From positions 62,001-126,000 of the forward strand of contig JADKHI010000001.1 of the NCBI GenBank assembly GCA_016721825.1: 64,000 bases of DNA. The letters are read 5' to 3'. Position 1 is the stretch's first letter, and each line of letters begins with the position of its first letter. The stretch is from Flavobacteriales bacterium. GTDB taxonomy: Bacteria > Bacteroidota > Bacteroidia > Flavobacteriales_F > PHOS-HE28. The translations under genes and the position numbers were made by a program. Shown here piece by piece: positions 18,734-28,077 of this stretch. The notes under the pieces were generated by a model. The model had not been told where the DNA came from and did no database searches. It worked only from the letters and a program-made list of their open reading frames with translations.

Positions 18734-19339
18734 ATGTCCATGCCGCTCTCAACCGAACACCCACGCATCTTGGACCGATTTCCGCCTGTTCTACGGACCT
18801 TGGTACTGGCCGAACTCGCAGCCGGAAACAAGATCATCGATGCGGGCGCGGGCCATCCCGCCCCACCTGCCGGGGACTTGGTGAAACTCGCGAACGACCT
18901 TCGCCCCCCCCTACCCGATGCGCTCAGCGCATATGCCCGGGACAGCTCCACGCACCATATGGAGAACACGGACGAGGATCGTTTCTTCTTCATCCTCACC
19001 GCACCACATGAGCCACTGCCACTGCCGGACATGGACGCCATCCGCCATGCGCACCGTGACAGCCTGCCACCTGCACCGAAGCCAACGCGAATGCCGGGTA
19101 GCGTTGAACTGGACTTTCGGGGCGAGATGTTGATCTACCGCGAAGCCGAGCGGACCACTGACATCATCTGGACATGGAGCCAGGGCAACCACTTCTACCG
19201 TTCGTCGCTCTCACATTGGTGGTATCCGAATGAAAAACGCAGCGTGCCGTTAACGGCAACGGAGAAGGAAGACCTTCTTCAGACTTTCCTGGACTTCGGC
19301 CATATCAACATCGGCAGCGCCATCCACGTGGTGGAATGA
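18734..19339 (+). CDS. Hypothetical protein
   Basis: 201 residues from the ATG at 18734. The frame is open further upstream but there overlaps the divergent GNAT gene, so the later start is preferred. I recognise no family. It has no signal peptide or membrane segment. Visible features are an acidic middle part (MENTDEDRFFFILTAPHEP) and a C-terminal part rich in aromatic residues (IIWTWSQGNHFYRSSLSHWW). It is followed after 31 bp by a membrane protein in the same direction and may share its transcript. Confidence 0.6.
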   Translation: MSMPLSTEHPRILDRFPPVLRTLVLAELAAGNKIIDAGAGHPAPPAGDLVKLANDLRPPLPDALSAYARDSSTHHMENTDEDRFFFILTAPHEPLPLPDMDAIRHAHRDSLPPAPKPTRMPGSVELDFRGEMLIYREAERTTDIIWTWSQGNHFYRSSLSHWWYPNEKRSVPLTATEKEDLLQTFLDFGHINIGSAIHVVE

Positions 19340-19370
19340 GCGCGACCTTAGCCACGAGAACCTCCCTGCC

Positions 19371-20105
19371 ATGTCCTGGAAGATCGCCTTGCTTGTAGCC
19401 TTGTTGAACGGCGTGATCACGGCGGTCGTTACCGCTCCTGTAGCGGACCGCATCACCAAACTGCACAAAGTATCCGATCGCGAAGGTGGACGGGGCATGG
19501 CCGTCATTTTCTTCTTCGTTCCCGCGGGCCTTATCGGCGGTTTCCTGCTTGGGCTCCTGGGCACGTACCTCGTGCATGCTGTGGAATGGGCGCAATTCTG
19601 GAAAGCAACGGGGGTATCGCTCCTGTTGGGTCAAGGCGCCTTGTTCGCCATCGCCGGGGTCTCGATGCTCAGCCTGCCGAACCCACCGAAGTTGGATGGG
19701 CAACCCTTAGCGCTCGAAGTGGAGGTGTTCGTGCCGTTGGCCCGCGTGCCAAACGGAAGGTTAGACCCGCAGTACCTTACCATGAGCCTGTATGCTGGAT
19801 CCGAGGACAATCAATACGCGGAGGTCGACAGCGCGCACATTCGTTCAGAGAAGGGCTACCTCGTGGTGCCCAGCTCCGTGCGATTGAACAGCCGCGCCGT
19901 GTTCCGCATGTTCTCCTTCAATGTGGAGAACACCCTTTCCGTGACCTTGGATCCACTTGCGCTGTTCCCGAGCCCTACGGAGAAGGACCTGCAGTGGACC
20001 GATCCAACGCCGATGCGCCTGTCCAAAGTGACCGGTACTGAATACACGTATACGGATGTTCTGCTTCGGTTCCGCGTCGTGAAGGTGACCAACGGGGCAG
20101 GGTGA
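19371..20105 (+). CDS. Membrane protein of unknown function
   Basis: 244 residues. Three hydrophobic segments lie in the first 110 residues (about 3-22, 42-68 and 82-104). A soluble, beta-rich part of about 130 residues follows (LALEVEVFVPLARVP ... YTDVLLRFRVVKV). There are no catalytic motifs. The second half looks like an extracytoplasmic beta-sandwich. It lies 31 bp after the hypothetical gene at 18734 and converges with the hydrolase gene at 20142. Confidence 0.65.
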   Translation: MSWKIALLVALLNGVITAVVTAPVADRITKLHKVSDREGGRGMAVIFFFVPAGLIGGFLLGLLGTYLVHAVEWAQFWKATGVSLLLGQGALFAIAGVSMLSLPNPPKLDGQPLALEVEVFVPLARVPNGRLDPQYLTMSLYAGSEDNQYAEVDSAHIRSEKGYLVVPSSVRLNSRAVFRMFSFNVENTLSVTLDPLALFPSPTEKDLQWTDPTPMRLSKVTGTEYTYTDVLLRFRVVKVTNGAG

Positions 20106-20141
20106 CCCTGTGCCTGATCGCTCGCTCGCAACGGATCCGGA

Positions 20142-21230
20142 TCACTTGCACTCCCCGCTCTTCACCACACGCACACCGGCCCGCCAGGCCATGCATTTGT
20201 TCGGATAGGTCTTGCCATCGCAACCGCATTGCGGATCGAACTCGGCCGTGCAGGCGCCTTCACTCAACCGCGCGGGGTCGGGACAGAGATCCACGTATGG
20301 CTTGAAGATCTTCAGCAGCACGCTATTGAACGTATTCGGAACCTCCATGTTCGCCACGTGGCCTGCGTTCGGGATCACGATCCAATGGTCGGCCGGCAGC
20401 TCGTTGATCCGCATGATGCGTTCTCCCACGAACAGCGGTATCAGCCTGTCCTCCGCACCCCAGATCACGTACACGGGCATGGACCACATGTAGCGCTTGT
20501 TGGCGTACTGGGCGTCTCGCTCGACCAGGTCCTTCAGCAGACCTTGGTACACCGGCAAGTGCGCAACGCCAGCCTCGCCCATCTGCTTCAACGCGAAACG
20601 CGGGATCTTGCGAGGCTTGGCCAGGATCGCGTTCAGGTTCCGCTCCCTTTCGTCCAGTGTCGTCGGCTCGAAGAAATCCAGGATGCTCTCCGCACCAAGG
20701 CTTCGCGCCACACTGTCGGCTACGGCATGGGTGTAGGCGTTCGCAGGACCATCGTAGATCACCAGTAGCCGCGTTCGGTCGGGGTGTTGCTCAGCGAAGT
20801 TGGCCGAGATGGCTCCACCGTAGGAATTGCCCACGAGGTACACCGGCTCATGTACCCCAAGGCTATCGAGGATCAGCCGCATGTGCGCTACCTGCTGATC
20901 CACACTGTTACCGCTCCACGTGTTGGTGCTGAGCCCATGCCCGATCAGGTCCGGTGCGATCAGGTCGAAATGTTCGCTGAGCGCTTCGGCATTGCTGGCG
21001 TACTGCCCACAGTTACCGGTGACCCCGTGAACCACCATCAACCAGGGTTTGCCTGTCGAAGCGCTCGCCCACACATGGCGAGGACCTTCCGGGGAAGCGA
21101 AGGTGTGCTCCGTCATGCCGGCCTGGCGATACTCCTTGGCAGCGTTCTTCTCTGCCATGCGGACCACGTTGCAGGAGGTGAGCAGCAGCAGGAGGGCCAC
21201 CACACTGGACGGTCGGGAGATGGTCTTCAT
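20142..21230 (-). CDS. Alpha/beta hydrolase lipoprotein with C-terminal Kazal-type inhibitor domain
   Basis: 362 residues from the ATG at 21230. A lipobox (LLLLTSCN) indicates a lipid-anchored periplasmic or outer-membrane protein. The hydrolase fold shows MVVHGVTGN (oxyanion region), LIAPDLIGHGLS, the nucleophile elbow GNSYGG, the acid-bearing strand VIWGAEDRLIP and the catalytic His in NAGHVANME. The last about 45 residues form a separate module with cysteine spacing CPDP..C.TAEFDPQCGCDGKTYPNKC...GEC, the Kazal pattern found in bacterial secreted proteins. The hydrolase substrate is unknown. The Kazal part may guard against proteases or act as a binding module. The fusion is the notable feature. 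Confidence 0.82.
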   Translation of the reverse strand: MKTISRPSSVVALLLLLTSCNVVRMAEKNAAKEYRQAGMTEHTFASPEGPRHVWASASTGKPWLMVVHGVTGNCGQYASNAEALSEHFDLIAPDLIGHGLSTNTWSGNSVDQQVAHMRLILDSLGVHEPVYLVGNSYGGAISANFAEQHPDRTRLLVIYDGPANAYTHAVADSVARSLGAESILDFFEPTTLDERERNLNAILAKPRKIPRFALKQMGEAGVAHLPVYQGLLKDLVERDAQYANKRYMWSMPVYVIWGAEDRLIPLFVGERIMRINELPADHWIVIPNAGHVANMEVPNTFNSVLLKIFKPYVDLCPDPARLSEGACTAEFDPQCGCDGKTYPNKCMAWRAGVRVVKSGECK

Positions 21231-21234
21231 GGTG

Positions 21235-21242
21235 TAAACGTA
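21235..21242 (-). promoter_or_regulatory. Candidate -7 box of the hydrolase-Kazal gene
   Basis: The minus strand reads TACGTTTA (last base differs from TAnnTTTG), ending 4 nt before the ATG. If used, the mRNA would be leaderless or nearly so. Confidence 0.3.
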
Positions 21243-21401
21243 TCTCATGCGAGAACACCCTTGCCGCTTGGGATGTTTCCCGCTGGCCCCTGGTCACAGG
21301 TCGGATCGACTGATACCTGATGTAACTTTCAGTCACTTACGCAGGTGAGGGTGGGCACGGATCGGTCCATCACGTCCAACGGCGATCAAATTCCCCATGC
21401 C

Positions 21402-21833
21402 ATGGAGACCGCAGCGTACCCTTCCCAAGATCTCGCTATCGGAAAACGGAAGCACACCCTTTTGTGGGTCTTCCAGTTCGTACTCGCCCTTGTGTTCGGG
21501 GCAATGGGCACAATGAAGTTGTTGCTCGGTCAACAGCAACTTTCCGATCTGATGATCTGGCCGGGGCTTGTGCCCATGGACTTGGTGCGCTACAATGGTG
21601 CTGCGGAACTCGCCGGCGCCTTGGGCCTGGTGCTTCCAGGGCTCCTGCACGTCAAGTCCTGGCTCACCTGTTACGCGGCCTACGGGCTTACGATGATCAT
21701 GGTGATGGCCATGGGTTTCCACCTCTCGCACAGCGGCTGGTACCTGGTCTTCCCCAACCTGCTCCTGGGCGGCATGGCCTTGTTCGTGGGCATCGGCCGC
21801 ACAGAGGATCACACGCCGTTGCCGGAGCGCTAG
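21402..21833 (+). CDS. DoxX-like membrane protein
   Basis: 143 residues from the ATG at 21402. Four membrane segments (about 20-42, 60-85, 88-108 and 113-132) with the family hallmarks FGAMGTMKLL near the first helix and RYNGAAELAGALGLVLPGLL at the second. DoxX/DoxD-like proteins are small inner-membrane proteins, some linked to quinone-dependent oxidation, most uncharacterised. It stands alone between divergent and convergent neighbours, so the context gives no substrate clue. Confidence 0.75.
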   Translation: METAAYPSQDLAIGKRKHTLLWVFQFVLALVFGAMGTMKLLLGQQQLSDLMIWPGLVPMDLVRYNGAAELAGALGLVLPGLLHVKSWLTCYAAYGLTMIMVMAMGFHLSHSGWYLVFPNLLLGGMALFVGIGRTEDHTPLPER

Positions 21834-21935
21834 GCAGGTTTTGCGCCATCCATTCTTCGCAACACCGCCCTTCCATCGGTCGGTGCATCTCTACCTATGC
21901 TCTTCTTCGATGGTCGATATGAACGACCTTGTGCA

Positions 21936-24263
21936 TCAGAGCACCACAACCTTGCCTTTCTGTATGATCCGCCCATTGCTCTGGACGGTGAAGAAATAGG
22001 TCCCCCTTTCACTCAAGGTCCGCTCAAGATCCACATGGCCGGGTGTCAAGACGACCCGATCGACCTCACGCCAGGTGAGGTCATGGATCGAAAGCACGCG
22101 AACACCGTAGCCGCTCAGGTTCCCTTGGAAGTGGATCGTGCCCGTGCTTGGGTTCGGAAATGCCATGAGGCTCCCCACATCATTCGCAAGTGTGTTCACC
22201 CCTTGCATCATGCACTGCCCCGGTATGTTGGCATCCAGCCATTCGATCCGACGTGTGATCCATGACTTCAGCGTGTCCAGTTCCGCAGCGTAGGTATTGG
22301 CCACAGCGTTCACTTCCGGTGCCGGCCCGCTCACGCCCAGGATCGGCCATTTCTGAAAGTGCCGCACTTGCGCGTTCTGCACCAATGCACCCACGCTATC
22401 GATGTACGCGTTGAGGTAGGCGGTATCCAGTACGGTGGTGCGATACGAATCGTAAGCACAGCGAAGCTCGTTGTTGAACGTGCTATCCTGTAGCATGCGC
22501 ACATACCAGCCGCATGAGTAGTTGTCCGTAAAGCAATCGTTGATGAGATGGGCCCAGCCGGAACCATCCGTGGCCTCGAAGATGGAGCAACTTGCGATGT
22601 TCTTCCACGCCCAGTCAAAGTCCCAAACCGGGCCTGCCTTCAGCTTGCCGCCGTTGCTGCCCTTGTCCTTATGGAAGAACACGCTCTTCTTGAACCCGTC
22701 GTTGCTCCGCGACACCTCGTTCACAAGGAAATAGTGGATGAACGATGGCACGTCGAGGTACCGGCGATACCCAATGACCGGATCCGCGAAGTCAGCGCTG
22801 TACAACGCGGTCTCCAAGCTATCCACATACCCGGCGATGTAGTCGCGTTGCTGCGCGGTGATCGTATCCGGTTCGGGATACTCGTGCACGAAATGCACAT
22901 CGAAACCTGGATGGTCGATCGGCGAGAAGTTCGACTCGAAACTGTTCGACGCATCCCAATAGTTCTGCTGCAGGATGTAGCCGCCGGTCACGTCATCCCC
23001 AGCGTTCTCCATCCCTGTGAGCTTCGCGATGTCCACACGCCCGCTGTCGCGTTTCACTTTCTCGGCGAACACATAGATGCCCTTGTACACACTGTCGACC
23101 AACACCTCACAGAGGCTGTGTCGCGCAGCGTACTGCCCCATGCCCTGTGCAATGGTGAAGGCGAGCGTGTTGCGGATCAAGGACCGGTCATTGTAGTTGC
23201 TCAACAGCGACCAATCGTTCTCCGCGGGCATACCCAGTATCGACACATTGTTGTTGGCACCAAGCGCCGTTCGGGTCTCGATGCCATACGGACGTTGCGG
23301 ATAGCCGGCCGATGACGCACCCCGGATATTGATGCCGATGTGACCGTCGTACTCATTCGCCGGGTCGGTCACGTAGGTGAGGTTACCCGGCCCGTTATAC
23401 TTCACTTCCATGAGCGCTTCGATCTTTGCTCCTTCCGGAATGGCCTGCCCCAGGGTGTTGATCATGATGATCGGGAGTTCCGAACTCTCCAGGGTGACGG
23501 TACCCGGGTCGGTGACGCACAGCTGAAAGGCACCTGTTCCTCCCCCGTAACCGAAGGCCTGGATGTACAGTGAATCGTCCGGCGATAGCTCACCGACCAA
23601 CAGCATGGAAAAATAGCCGTTACCCGCATCATCATCACAGCCTTGGAGCGTGAGCGCGTGGCAATCCGGTCCCGTCCAGACCGCGATACCGGAATCCGTC
23701 AGCCCCCCCACATCATCTGTGGAAACGACAACATTCCCGGAGGGTGGCACCGGCATCACGAACCAGATGTCGCCCCCCTGGAAATTCGCGCAGCCCGCGT
23801 TCAACCCTGAGCCAGGTGCCCCGGTGTTGTCCGCTGTCACGCAATTCACCGTGTCGATCGGCAAGGCGACACAAGGCACACTACCGGGCACAGCGACCAA
23901 CGAACAGTCGCCGGTCCCGGTGAACACGCTCCCCGTGGCCGGATCGGGACCGTCCGCATGGAGCAGGTATCCGGATGGTGCAGTGACCTGATAGGTGTTC
24001 TCGTTCTCGTAGTCACCGGCGGAATACACGAGCTCCAATTGGTCGCCCGTGCAGATAGAAAAGGTCGCTGAGGATGCGTAGCCGGCCGCAGCGAACGTCC
24101 CCACGGAGCTGCCGTTCACCAAGACCGCGAGCGATCCCCCGTTCCAACCATCACCATAGCTGTCCTGCATGGTGATCACATGGTCGCAGCATTGCGCAGA
24201 CACCTCCGTACGCGCCAGAAGTCCGGCGATCAAGGTCAGAACGATGGTGATGGAGTTCCTCAT
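21936..24263 (-). CDS. CotH kinase-family secreted protein with T9SS sorting domain
   Basis: 775 residues from the ATG at 24263. Signal peptide (ending EVSAQ), then a cysteine-containing beta domain starting CCDHVITMQDSYGDGWNGG, a second beta module around 110-240, and the CotH domain (about 255-690). The CotH domain shows YVFAEKVKRDSGRVDI, VNEVSRSNDGFKKSVFFHKD and GPVWDFDWAWKN, the active-site region of these atypical protein kinases. The C-terminus is a T9SS type A domain (LMAFPNPSTGTIHF, GTYFFTVQSNGRI). In Bacillus, CotH phosphorylates coat proteins; here the target would be an extracellular or surface protein. The presumed nucleotide-binding residues appear intact. Confidence 0.85.
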   Translation of the reverse strand: MRNSITIVLTLIAGLLARTEVSAQCCDHVITMQDSYGDGWNGGSLAVLVNGSSVGTFAAAGYASSATFSICTGDQLELVYSAGDYENENTYQVTAPSGYLLHADGPDPATGSVFTGTGDCSLVAVPGSVPCVALPIDTVNCVTADNTGAPGSGLNAGCANFQGGDIWFVMPVPPSGNVVVSTDDVGGLTDSGIAVWTGPDCHALTLQGCDDDAGNGYFSMLLVGELSPDDSLYIQAFGYGGGTGAFQLCVTDPGTVTLESSELPIIMINTLGQAIPEGAKIEALMEVKYNGPGNLTYVTDPANEYDGHIGINIRGASSAGYPQRPYGIETRTALGANNNVSILGMPAENDWSLLSNYNDRSLIRNTLAFTIAQGMGQYAARHSLCEVLVDSVYKGIYVFAEKVKRDSGRVDIAKLTGMENAGDDVTGGYILQQNYWDASNSFESNFSPIDHPGFDVHFVHEYPEPDTITAQQRDYIAGYVDSLETALYSADFADPVIGYRRYLDVPSFIHYFLVNEVSRSNDGFKKSVFFHKDKGSNGGKLKAGPVWDFDWAWKNIASCSIFEATDGSGWAHLINDCFTDNYSCGWYVRMLQDSTFNNELRCAYDSYRTTVLDTAYLNAYIDSVGALVQNAQVRHFQKWPILGVSGPAPEVNAVANTYAAELDTLKSWITRRIEWLDANIPGQCMMQGVNTLANDVGSLMAFPNPSTGTIHFQGNLSGYGVRVLSIHDLTWREVDRVVLTPGHVDLERTLSERGTYFFTVQSNGRIIQKGKVVVL

Positions 24264-24316
24264 GTCAGCGAGCTTACCGCTCTCCGACAGGCTTATGTCC
24301 GTCGGTCGGTCGGCGG

Positions 24317-24324
24317 CAAACATA
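24317..24324 (-). promoter_or_regulatory. -7 box of the CotH gene
   Basis: The minus strand reads TATGTTTG, an exact TAnnTTTG, 53 nt before the ATG at 24263. No clear -33 TTG was found at the expected distance. Confidence 0.45.
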
Positions 24325-24412
24325 GGTGGACGCGGTTCCGTGAACCGCCCAATTCGCGACGGTCGTTGGGCGGCAAACAAGTGGAAGACCTGCCGACCGG
24401 AGCGAGGCACCT

Positions 24413-24420
24413 TACTTTCG
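24413..24420 (+). promoter_or_regulatory. Candidate -7 box of the RlmL-like gene
   Basis: TACTTTCG differs from TAnnTTTG at one position and ends 12 nt before the ATG at 24433. It supports that start over the much longer upstream frame. Confidence 0.3.
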
Positions 24421-24432
24421 GCCACCGAGCCC

Positions 24433-25617
24433 ATGGAACCGATGACCGCACCAATGTTCGATATGACCGCGCAGACCATGCACGGCCTGGAAGCGGTGCT
24501 GGCCAAAGAACTCGCAGAACTTGGTGCGCAGGACATCACCACGCACAATCGCGCCGTTCGATTCAAAGGTGACAAGGCCTGCCTCTACCGGGCGAACCTC
24601 TGCCTGCGTACGGCATTGCGTGTGATCGTGCCGGTCCATGAGCTCACGGTGCGCAACGAGGACGACCTGTACATGGGCATCAAGCGCATGGAATGGGAGC
24701 GCTACATGGAGAACAAGGACACGCTGGCCGTCCAATGCACCGTGAACTCACCCTTCTTCAACCACTCCCAGTATGTGGCCCTGAAGATCAAGGATGCCAT
24801 CGTGGACCGCTTTCGGGACCGTACCGGCCGCCGCCCTTCGGTGGATACTGAATTGCCTACGCTGCGCATTCACGTGCAGTTGCACAACGATCTTTGCCGC
24901 ATCGCGCTGGACAGTTCAGATGAGCCCTTGTACAAGCGCGGCTATCGCGACGAGACGAACCTTGCGCCGATCAACGAGGTGCTGGCGGCAGGCATGGTGA
25001 TGCTCTCCGGCTGGGACCGCAAGAGCAACTTCGTGGACCCGATGTGTGGCTCGGGCACCATCCCCATCGAGGCGGCGATGTACGCTGCCAACATTCCCCC
25101 CGGTCATGATCGTGCGCAGTTCGGCTTCGAACGGTGGAAGGACTTCGACGCGGAGCTTTGGGCGCAGGTACAGCAGGAAGCGATGGCGAAGGTGATACCC
25201 GGCGGGCCGTTGATCCTGGGCAGCGAGATCTCACCCAACGTGGTGCGCAAGGCGATCGCCAACATGCACAACGCCGACGTTGCCGACCGGATCACCGTCC
25301 GGAACATGGCCTTCGAAGATCTGGAAGCGCCGGAGGGCGGTGGCGTGCTGATCATGAACCCGCCCTACGGTGAGCGCATGGACCGGGAGGAGGACATCAA
25401 CGCCTTCTACAAGATGATCGGCGACACGCTGAAGAAGAAGTGGGCCGGCTACACCGCCTGGGTGCTCACCTCGAACATGGAGGCCGCCAAGCACATCAAG
25501 CTCACGCCCAAGCCCAGGTTGCAACTGTTCAACGGTGCCCTCGATTGCCGCTTCATGAGGTATGAGCTGTACAGCGGCAGTCGCCGAAGAGAGGACGCTC
25601 CGCCCAAGGAAGCCTGA
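24433..25617 (+). CDS. rlmL: THUMP-domain 23S rRNA (guanine-N2) methyltransferase, RlmL type
   Basis: 394 residues from the ATG at 24433; the open frame upstream runs into the divergent CotH gene. The N-terminal ferredoxin-like/THUMP part (about 10-165) includes MHGLEAVLAKEL and the THUMP-typical FFNHSQYVALKIKDAIVDRF. It is followed by a Rossmann methyltransferase with motif I VDPMCGSGTIPIEAA (Asp202) and motif IV NPPYGER (Asn309). This matches the N-terminal (RlmL) half of E. coli RlmKL, which makes m2G2445 in 23S rRNA. The RlmK half is absent, as usual in Bacteroidota. The exact target base is assumed from homology. Confidence 0.85.
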   Translation: MEPMTAPMFDMTAQTMHGLEAVLAKELAELGAQDITTHNRAVRFKGDKACLYRANLCLRTALRVIVPVHELTVRNEDDLYMGIKRMEWERYMENKDTLAVQCTVNSPFFNHSQYVALKIKDAIVDRFRDRTGRRPSVDTELPTLRIHVQLHNDLCRIALDSSDEPLYKRGYRDETNLAPINEVLAAGMVMLSGWDRKSNFVDPMCGSGTIPIEAAMYAANIPPGHDRAQFGFERWKDFDAELWAQVQQEAMAKVIPGGPLILGSEISPNVVRKAIANMHNADVADRITVRNMAFEDLEAPEGGGVLIMNPPYGERMDREEDINAFYKMIGDTLKKKWAGYTAWVLTSNMEAAKHIKLTPKPRLQLFNGALDCRFMRYELYSGSRRREDAPPKEA

Positions 25618-25697
25618 GCGGGTCACCGATGAATACGGTATCCACCGTATTTCCCGGCCTGCCGAACTTCCGAAGCTTTGCGCCAAATACTCACAGC

Positions 25698-27137
25698 ATG
25701 CGCGCATTCTCCCCTCTCTCCTTGTTGTTCGCCTTGGCCTTGAACAGCCCTTCAAGCCAGGCCCAAACACCCACGAACCAGAGCGTCGTTCACAACACCA
25801 GAGGGACCACGACCAGCGTGGTGAACGGCGTCGCTGCGGACGCGGATGGAAACATGATCATCACAGGCTGGCGAACCGACACCCTCGACTTCGGGGGAAC
25901 GGTGCATCCCCAAGGGACCGGCGCCATCTTCCTCGCGAAGTTCGACGCACAGGGCAACGAGCTTTGGAGCAAGGTCTCCGGTTCAGCTGACCAGAACGGG
26001 AACCACAAGGGCATGTCCGTAGCTGTGGATGGCAACGGGAACATCTACAACGCCGGCTGGGTGTTCGCGGTGGAAATAGCCACCTTCGACGGTACCTCAC
26101 TTCCCTTGGGCAGCGCGGGCTACGTGGCGAAGTACTCCTCCTCGGGCACATTGCTATGGGTGAAGGACTTCGCGGGTGGCGTGAACGCGATCGCAGTGGA
26201 TGGCAGCGGAAACCCGTTCATCAACTACGGCGATGCGACCATTCAGAAGCTGGACCCGGCCAATGGCAGCTCGGTCGCAAGCGCCACCGGCGGTGGTGAC
26301 CTGCAGAACGTGGGCTATCACAACATCGCCATCGACGCCAACAACAACGTTTTCGCGCAATGGGGCAACAAGATCACCAAGCACAACAACGACCTGGTGG
26401 AGCAATGGAACACGCCTTTGGTGAAGCCGACCTTCTGCGAATCCTTCCGCATCAGCTTGGATGGTGCGGGTAACGTGTGGGCCACGTTCTACGCCCTCTT
26501 CGGTACGGTGACACTGGGCGGTACGGACTATTCCACCTTTCCCAACGGCTACATCTACAGCCTCGACGGCAACACTGGTTCGGTGTTGAGCTGCGCATCC
26601 CCCGGAGCCTACAAGATCAAGAAGGTGATCGGCGGTGATGCCGGCTCGCTTTACGCGTTCGGCGACTTCGCGTTCAACGACCCCTACCTCGTGAAGTACG
26701 ATGCCAGCTTGACCGCCCTTTCGAGCGTGCTCACGTTCGATACCAAGGATGTCATGTCCATCGGCCCAGATTGTTTCGTACTGGGAGGAGCGCATGATGC
26801 CACCATCACACTGGACGGAACCACGTACGGGCGTCCGAACGGATCTCCACAGGAAAACGCGATGGCCGGATACCTCTGCACCGGCACCGTTGGATTCGAG
26901 GAGCCCGCGAACGACGGGGGCCTTATCCTGTTCCCAAATCCTACCACGGACCGGATCACGTTGAGCGGTCGCGTTCGCGGAGGCACATGGCACGTGATCG
27001 GTACGGATGGTGCGATCGTGCTCTCCGTTGCGGTCACCCCTAGCAACGGTTCAGTGGATGTGAGCGGTCTAGCGAACGGCATCTACCTGCTTCGCGATCG
27101 TGAAGGCCGCAGCCTGCGCTTCGTCGTCGCGCATTGA
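25698..27137 (+). CDS. Secreted SBBP-repeat protein with T9SS type A sorting domain
   Basis: 479 residues from the ATG at 25698, chosen because it opens a signal peptide (MRAFSPLSLLFALALN..QAQ); the frame is open 23 codons upstream. The body is a repeat-rich beta-propeller-like domain with phrases such as GVAADADGNMIITGW, VAVDGNGNIYNAGW and AVDGSGNPFINYG. Asp-Gly-Asn loops may bind calcium. The C-terminal T9SS domain shows LILFPNPTTDRITL, WHVIGTDGAIV and GLANGIYLLRD. It is predicted to be a cell-surface or released protein; no enzyme signature was seen. Confidence 0.82.
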   Translation: MRAFSPLSLLFALALNSPSSQAQTPTNQSVVHNTRGTTTSVVNGVAADADGNMIITGWRTDTLDFGGTVHPQGTGAIFLAKFDAQGNELWSKVSGSADQNGNHKGMSVAVDGNGNIYNAGWVFAVEIATFDGTSLPLGSAGYVAKYSSSGTLLWVKDFAGGVNAIAVDGSGNPFINYGDATIQKLDPANGSSVASATGGGDLQNVGYHNIAIDANNNVFAQWGNKITKHNNDLVEQWNTPLVKPTFCESFRISLDGAGNVWATFYALFGTVTLGGTDYSTFPNGYIYSLDGNTGSVLSCASPGAYKIKKVIGGDAGSLYAFGDFAFNDPYLVKYDASLTALSSVLTFDTKDVMSIGPDCFVLGGAHDATITLDGTTYGRPNGSPQENAMAGYLCTGTVGFEEPANDGGLILFPNPTTDRITLSGRVRGGTWHVIGTDGAIVLSVAVTPSNGSVDVSGLANGIYLLRDREGRSLRFVVAH

Positions 27138-27224
27138 TGCAACGTTGATCGGGATGGCCAGGTGCGAGAGCGTTCGTACCTGGCCATTCTCTTTCCGGAG
27201 GATACACAGCCCGGTGGCCCCAAC

Positions 27225-27232
27225 TACCTTTC
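27225..27232 (+). promoter_or_regulatory. Candidate -7 box of the metalloprotease gene
   Basis: TACCTTTC (one mismatch to TAnnTTTG) ends 19 nt before the ATG at 27252. Confidence 0.3.
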
Positions 27233-27251
27233 CTCCTTCAACCGTGTTCCT

Positions 27252-28067
27252 ATGCGCTCCTTGCTGATCACGCTCATTCTCGCATGGCCCTTGAGCGCTG
27301 CCGCCCAAGCTCCCCGAATGAGCGAGGCCGCCGCGAAGGATGCCGTGTACCGGATCGTCCAGCACTCGGGCCTGCTACCCACGTTCACGGTGCGTGAGGA
27401 CGCCACGATCAAGAACGCGAACGCCTACATCAAGGGTCGTGAACGGATCATCGCCTACAACCCGACCTTCATTGCCAGCATCATCGATTCCTCGCGCACG
27501 GACTGGTCCGCAGTGAGCATTCTGGCGCACGAGATCGCCCACCACCTATTGGGCCATACGTTGGCGCCATCGGAACTGCACCCTGGGGACGAATTGGCCT
27601 GCGACCGCTACTCGGGCTTCGTCCTGTTCCACATGGGGGCCACACTTCAAGAGAGCCTGGCCGCCATTGCTGTAGCGGGTAATGTGCATGGCACACGTGA
27701 CCACCCGCCCAAGCATGCCCGATCGGCGGCCATCCAACAAGGCTGGGAAGAAGCTGAGCGCATGAGCGAACGCCGGGATGCCGTCCCCCTCAAGGTGGAC
27801 ATCGCCTTCCAATACGTGGTGCGCTTCGCGGGGGATGACAACACCTACTACGTGGACGCAGCAGGCTGCCTCGTCTGGTTCAACGATCATGCGGAGCCCA
27901 TTGAGTTCGGCGCCTGTACCAGGCTAGGCGAAGGCGCCTTCGTGTTCGCATTGAACTGGGAGGACCAGGAGTTCTTCGTGGATGCGCGGAACATCATCTG
28001 GCGGCAGTCGGTCAACGGAATGCAGATGGCCGTTGGCCGGATCGAACCCTACACGGTGGCGAAATGA
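27252..28067 (+). CDS. Secreted HExxH zinc metalloprotease-like protein
   Basis: 271 residues from the ATG at 27252, opening a signal peptide that ends AAAQA. The zinc site is LAHEIAHHLLGH (His93, Glu94, His97), with ELACDRYSGF about 20 residues later providing Glu114 as a likely third ligand. This is a gluzincin-like arrangement resembling M48-type peptidases, without their membrane segments. The C-terminal 100 residues (FQYVVRFAGDDNTYYVDAAGCLVWF) form an unrelated beta-rich part. It probably acts in the periplasm; the substrate is unknown. It converges with the glycosyltransferase gene at 28078 with only 10 bp between stops. Confidence 0.75.
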   Translation: MRSLLITLILAWPLSAAAQAPRMSEAAAKDAVYRIVQHSGLLPTFTVREDATIKNANAYIKGRERIIAYNPTFIASIIDSSRTDWSAVSILAHEIAHHLLGHTLAPSELHPGDELACDRYSGFVLFHMGATLQESLAAIAVAGNVHGTRDHPPKHARSAAIQQGWEEAERMSERRDAVPLKVDIAFQYVVRFAGDDNTYYVDAAGCLVWFNDHAEPIEFGACTRLGEGAFVFALNWEDQEFFVDARNIIWRQSVNGMQMAVGRIEPYTVAK

Positions 28068-28077
28068 CCCGGCACCA

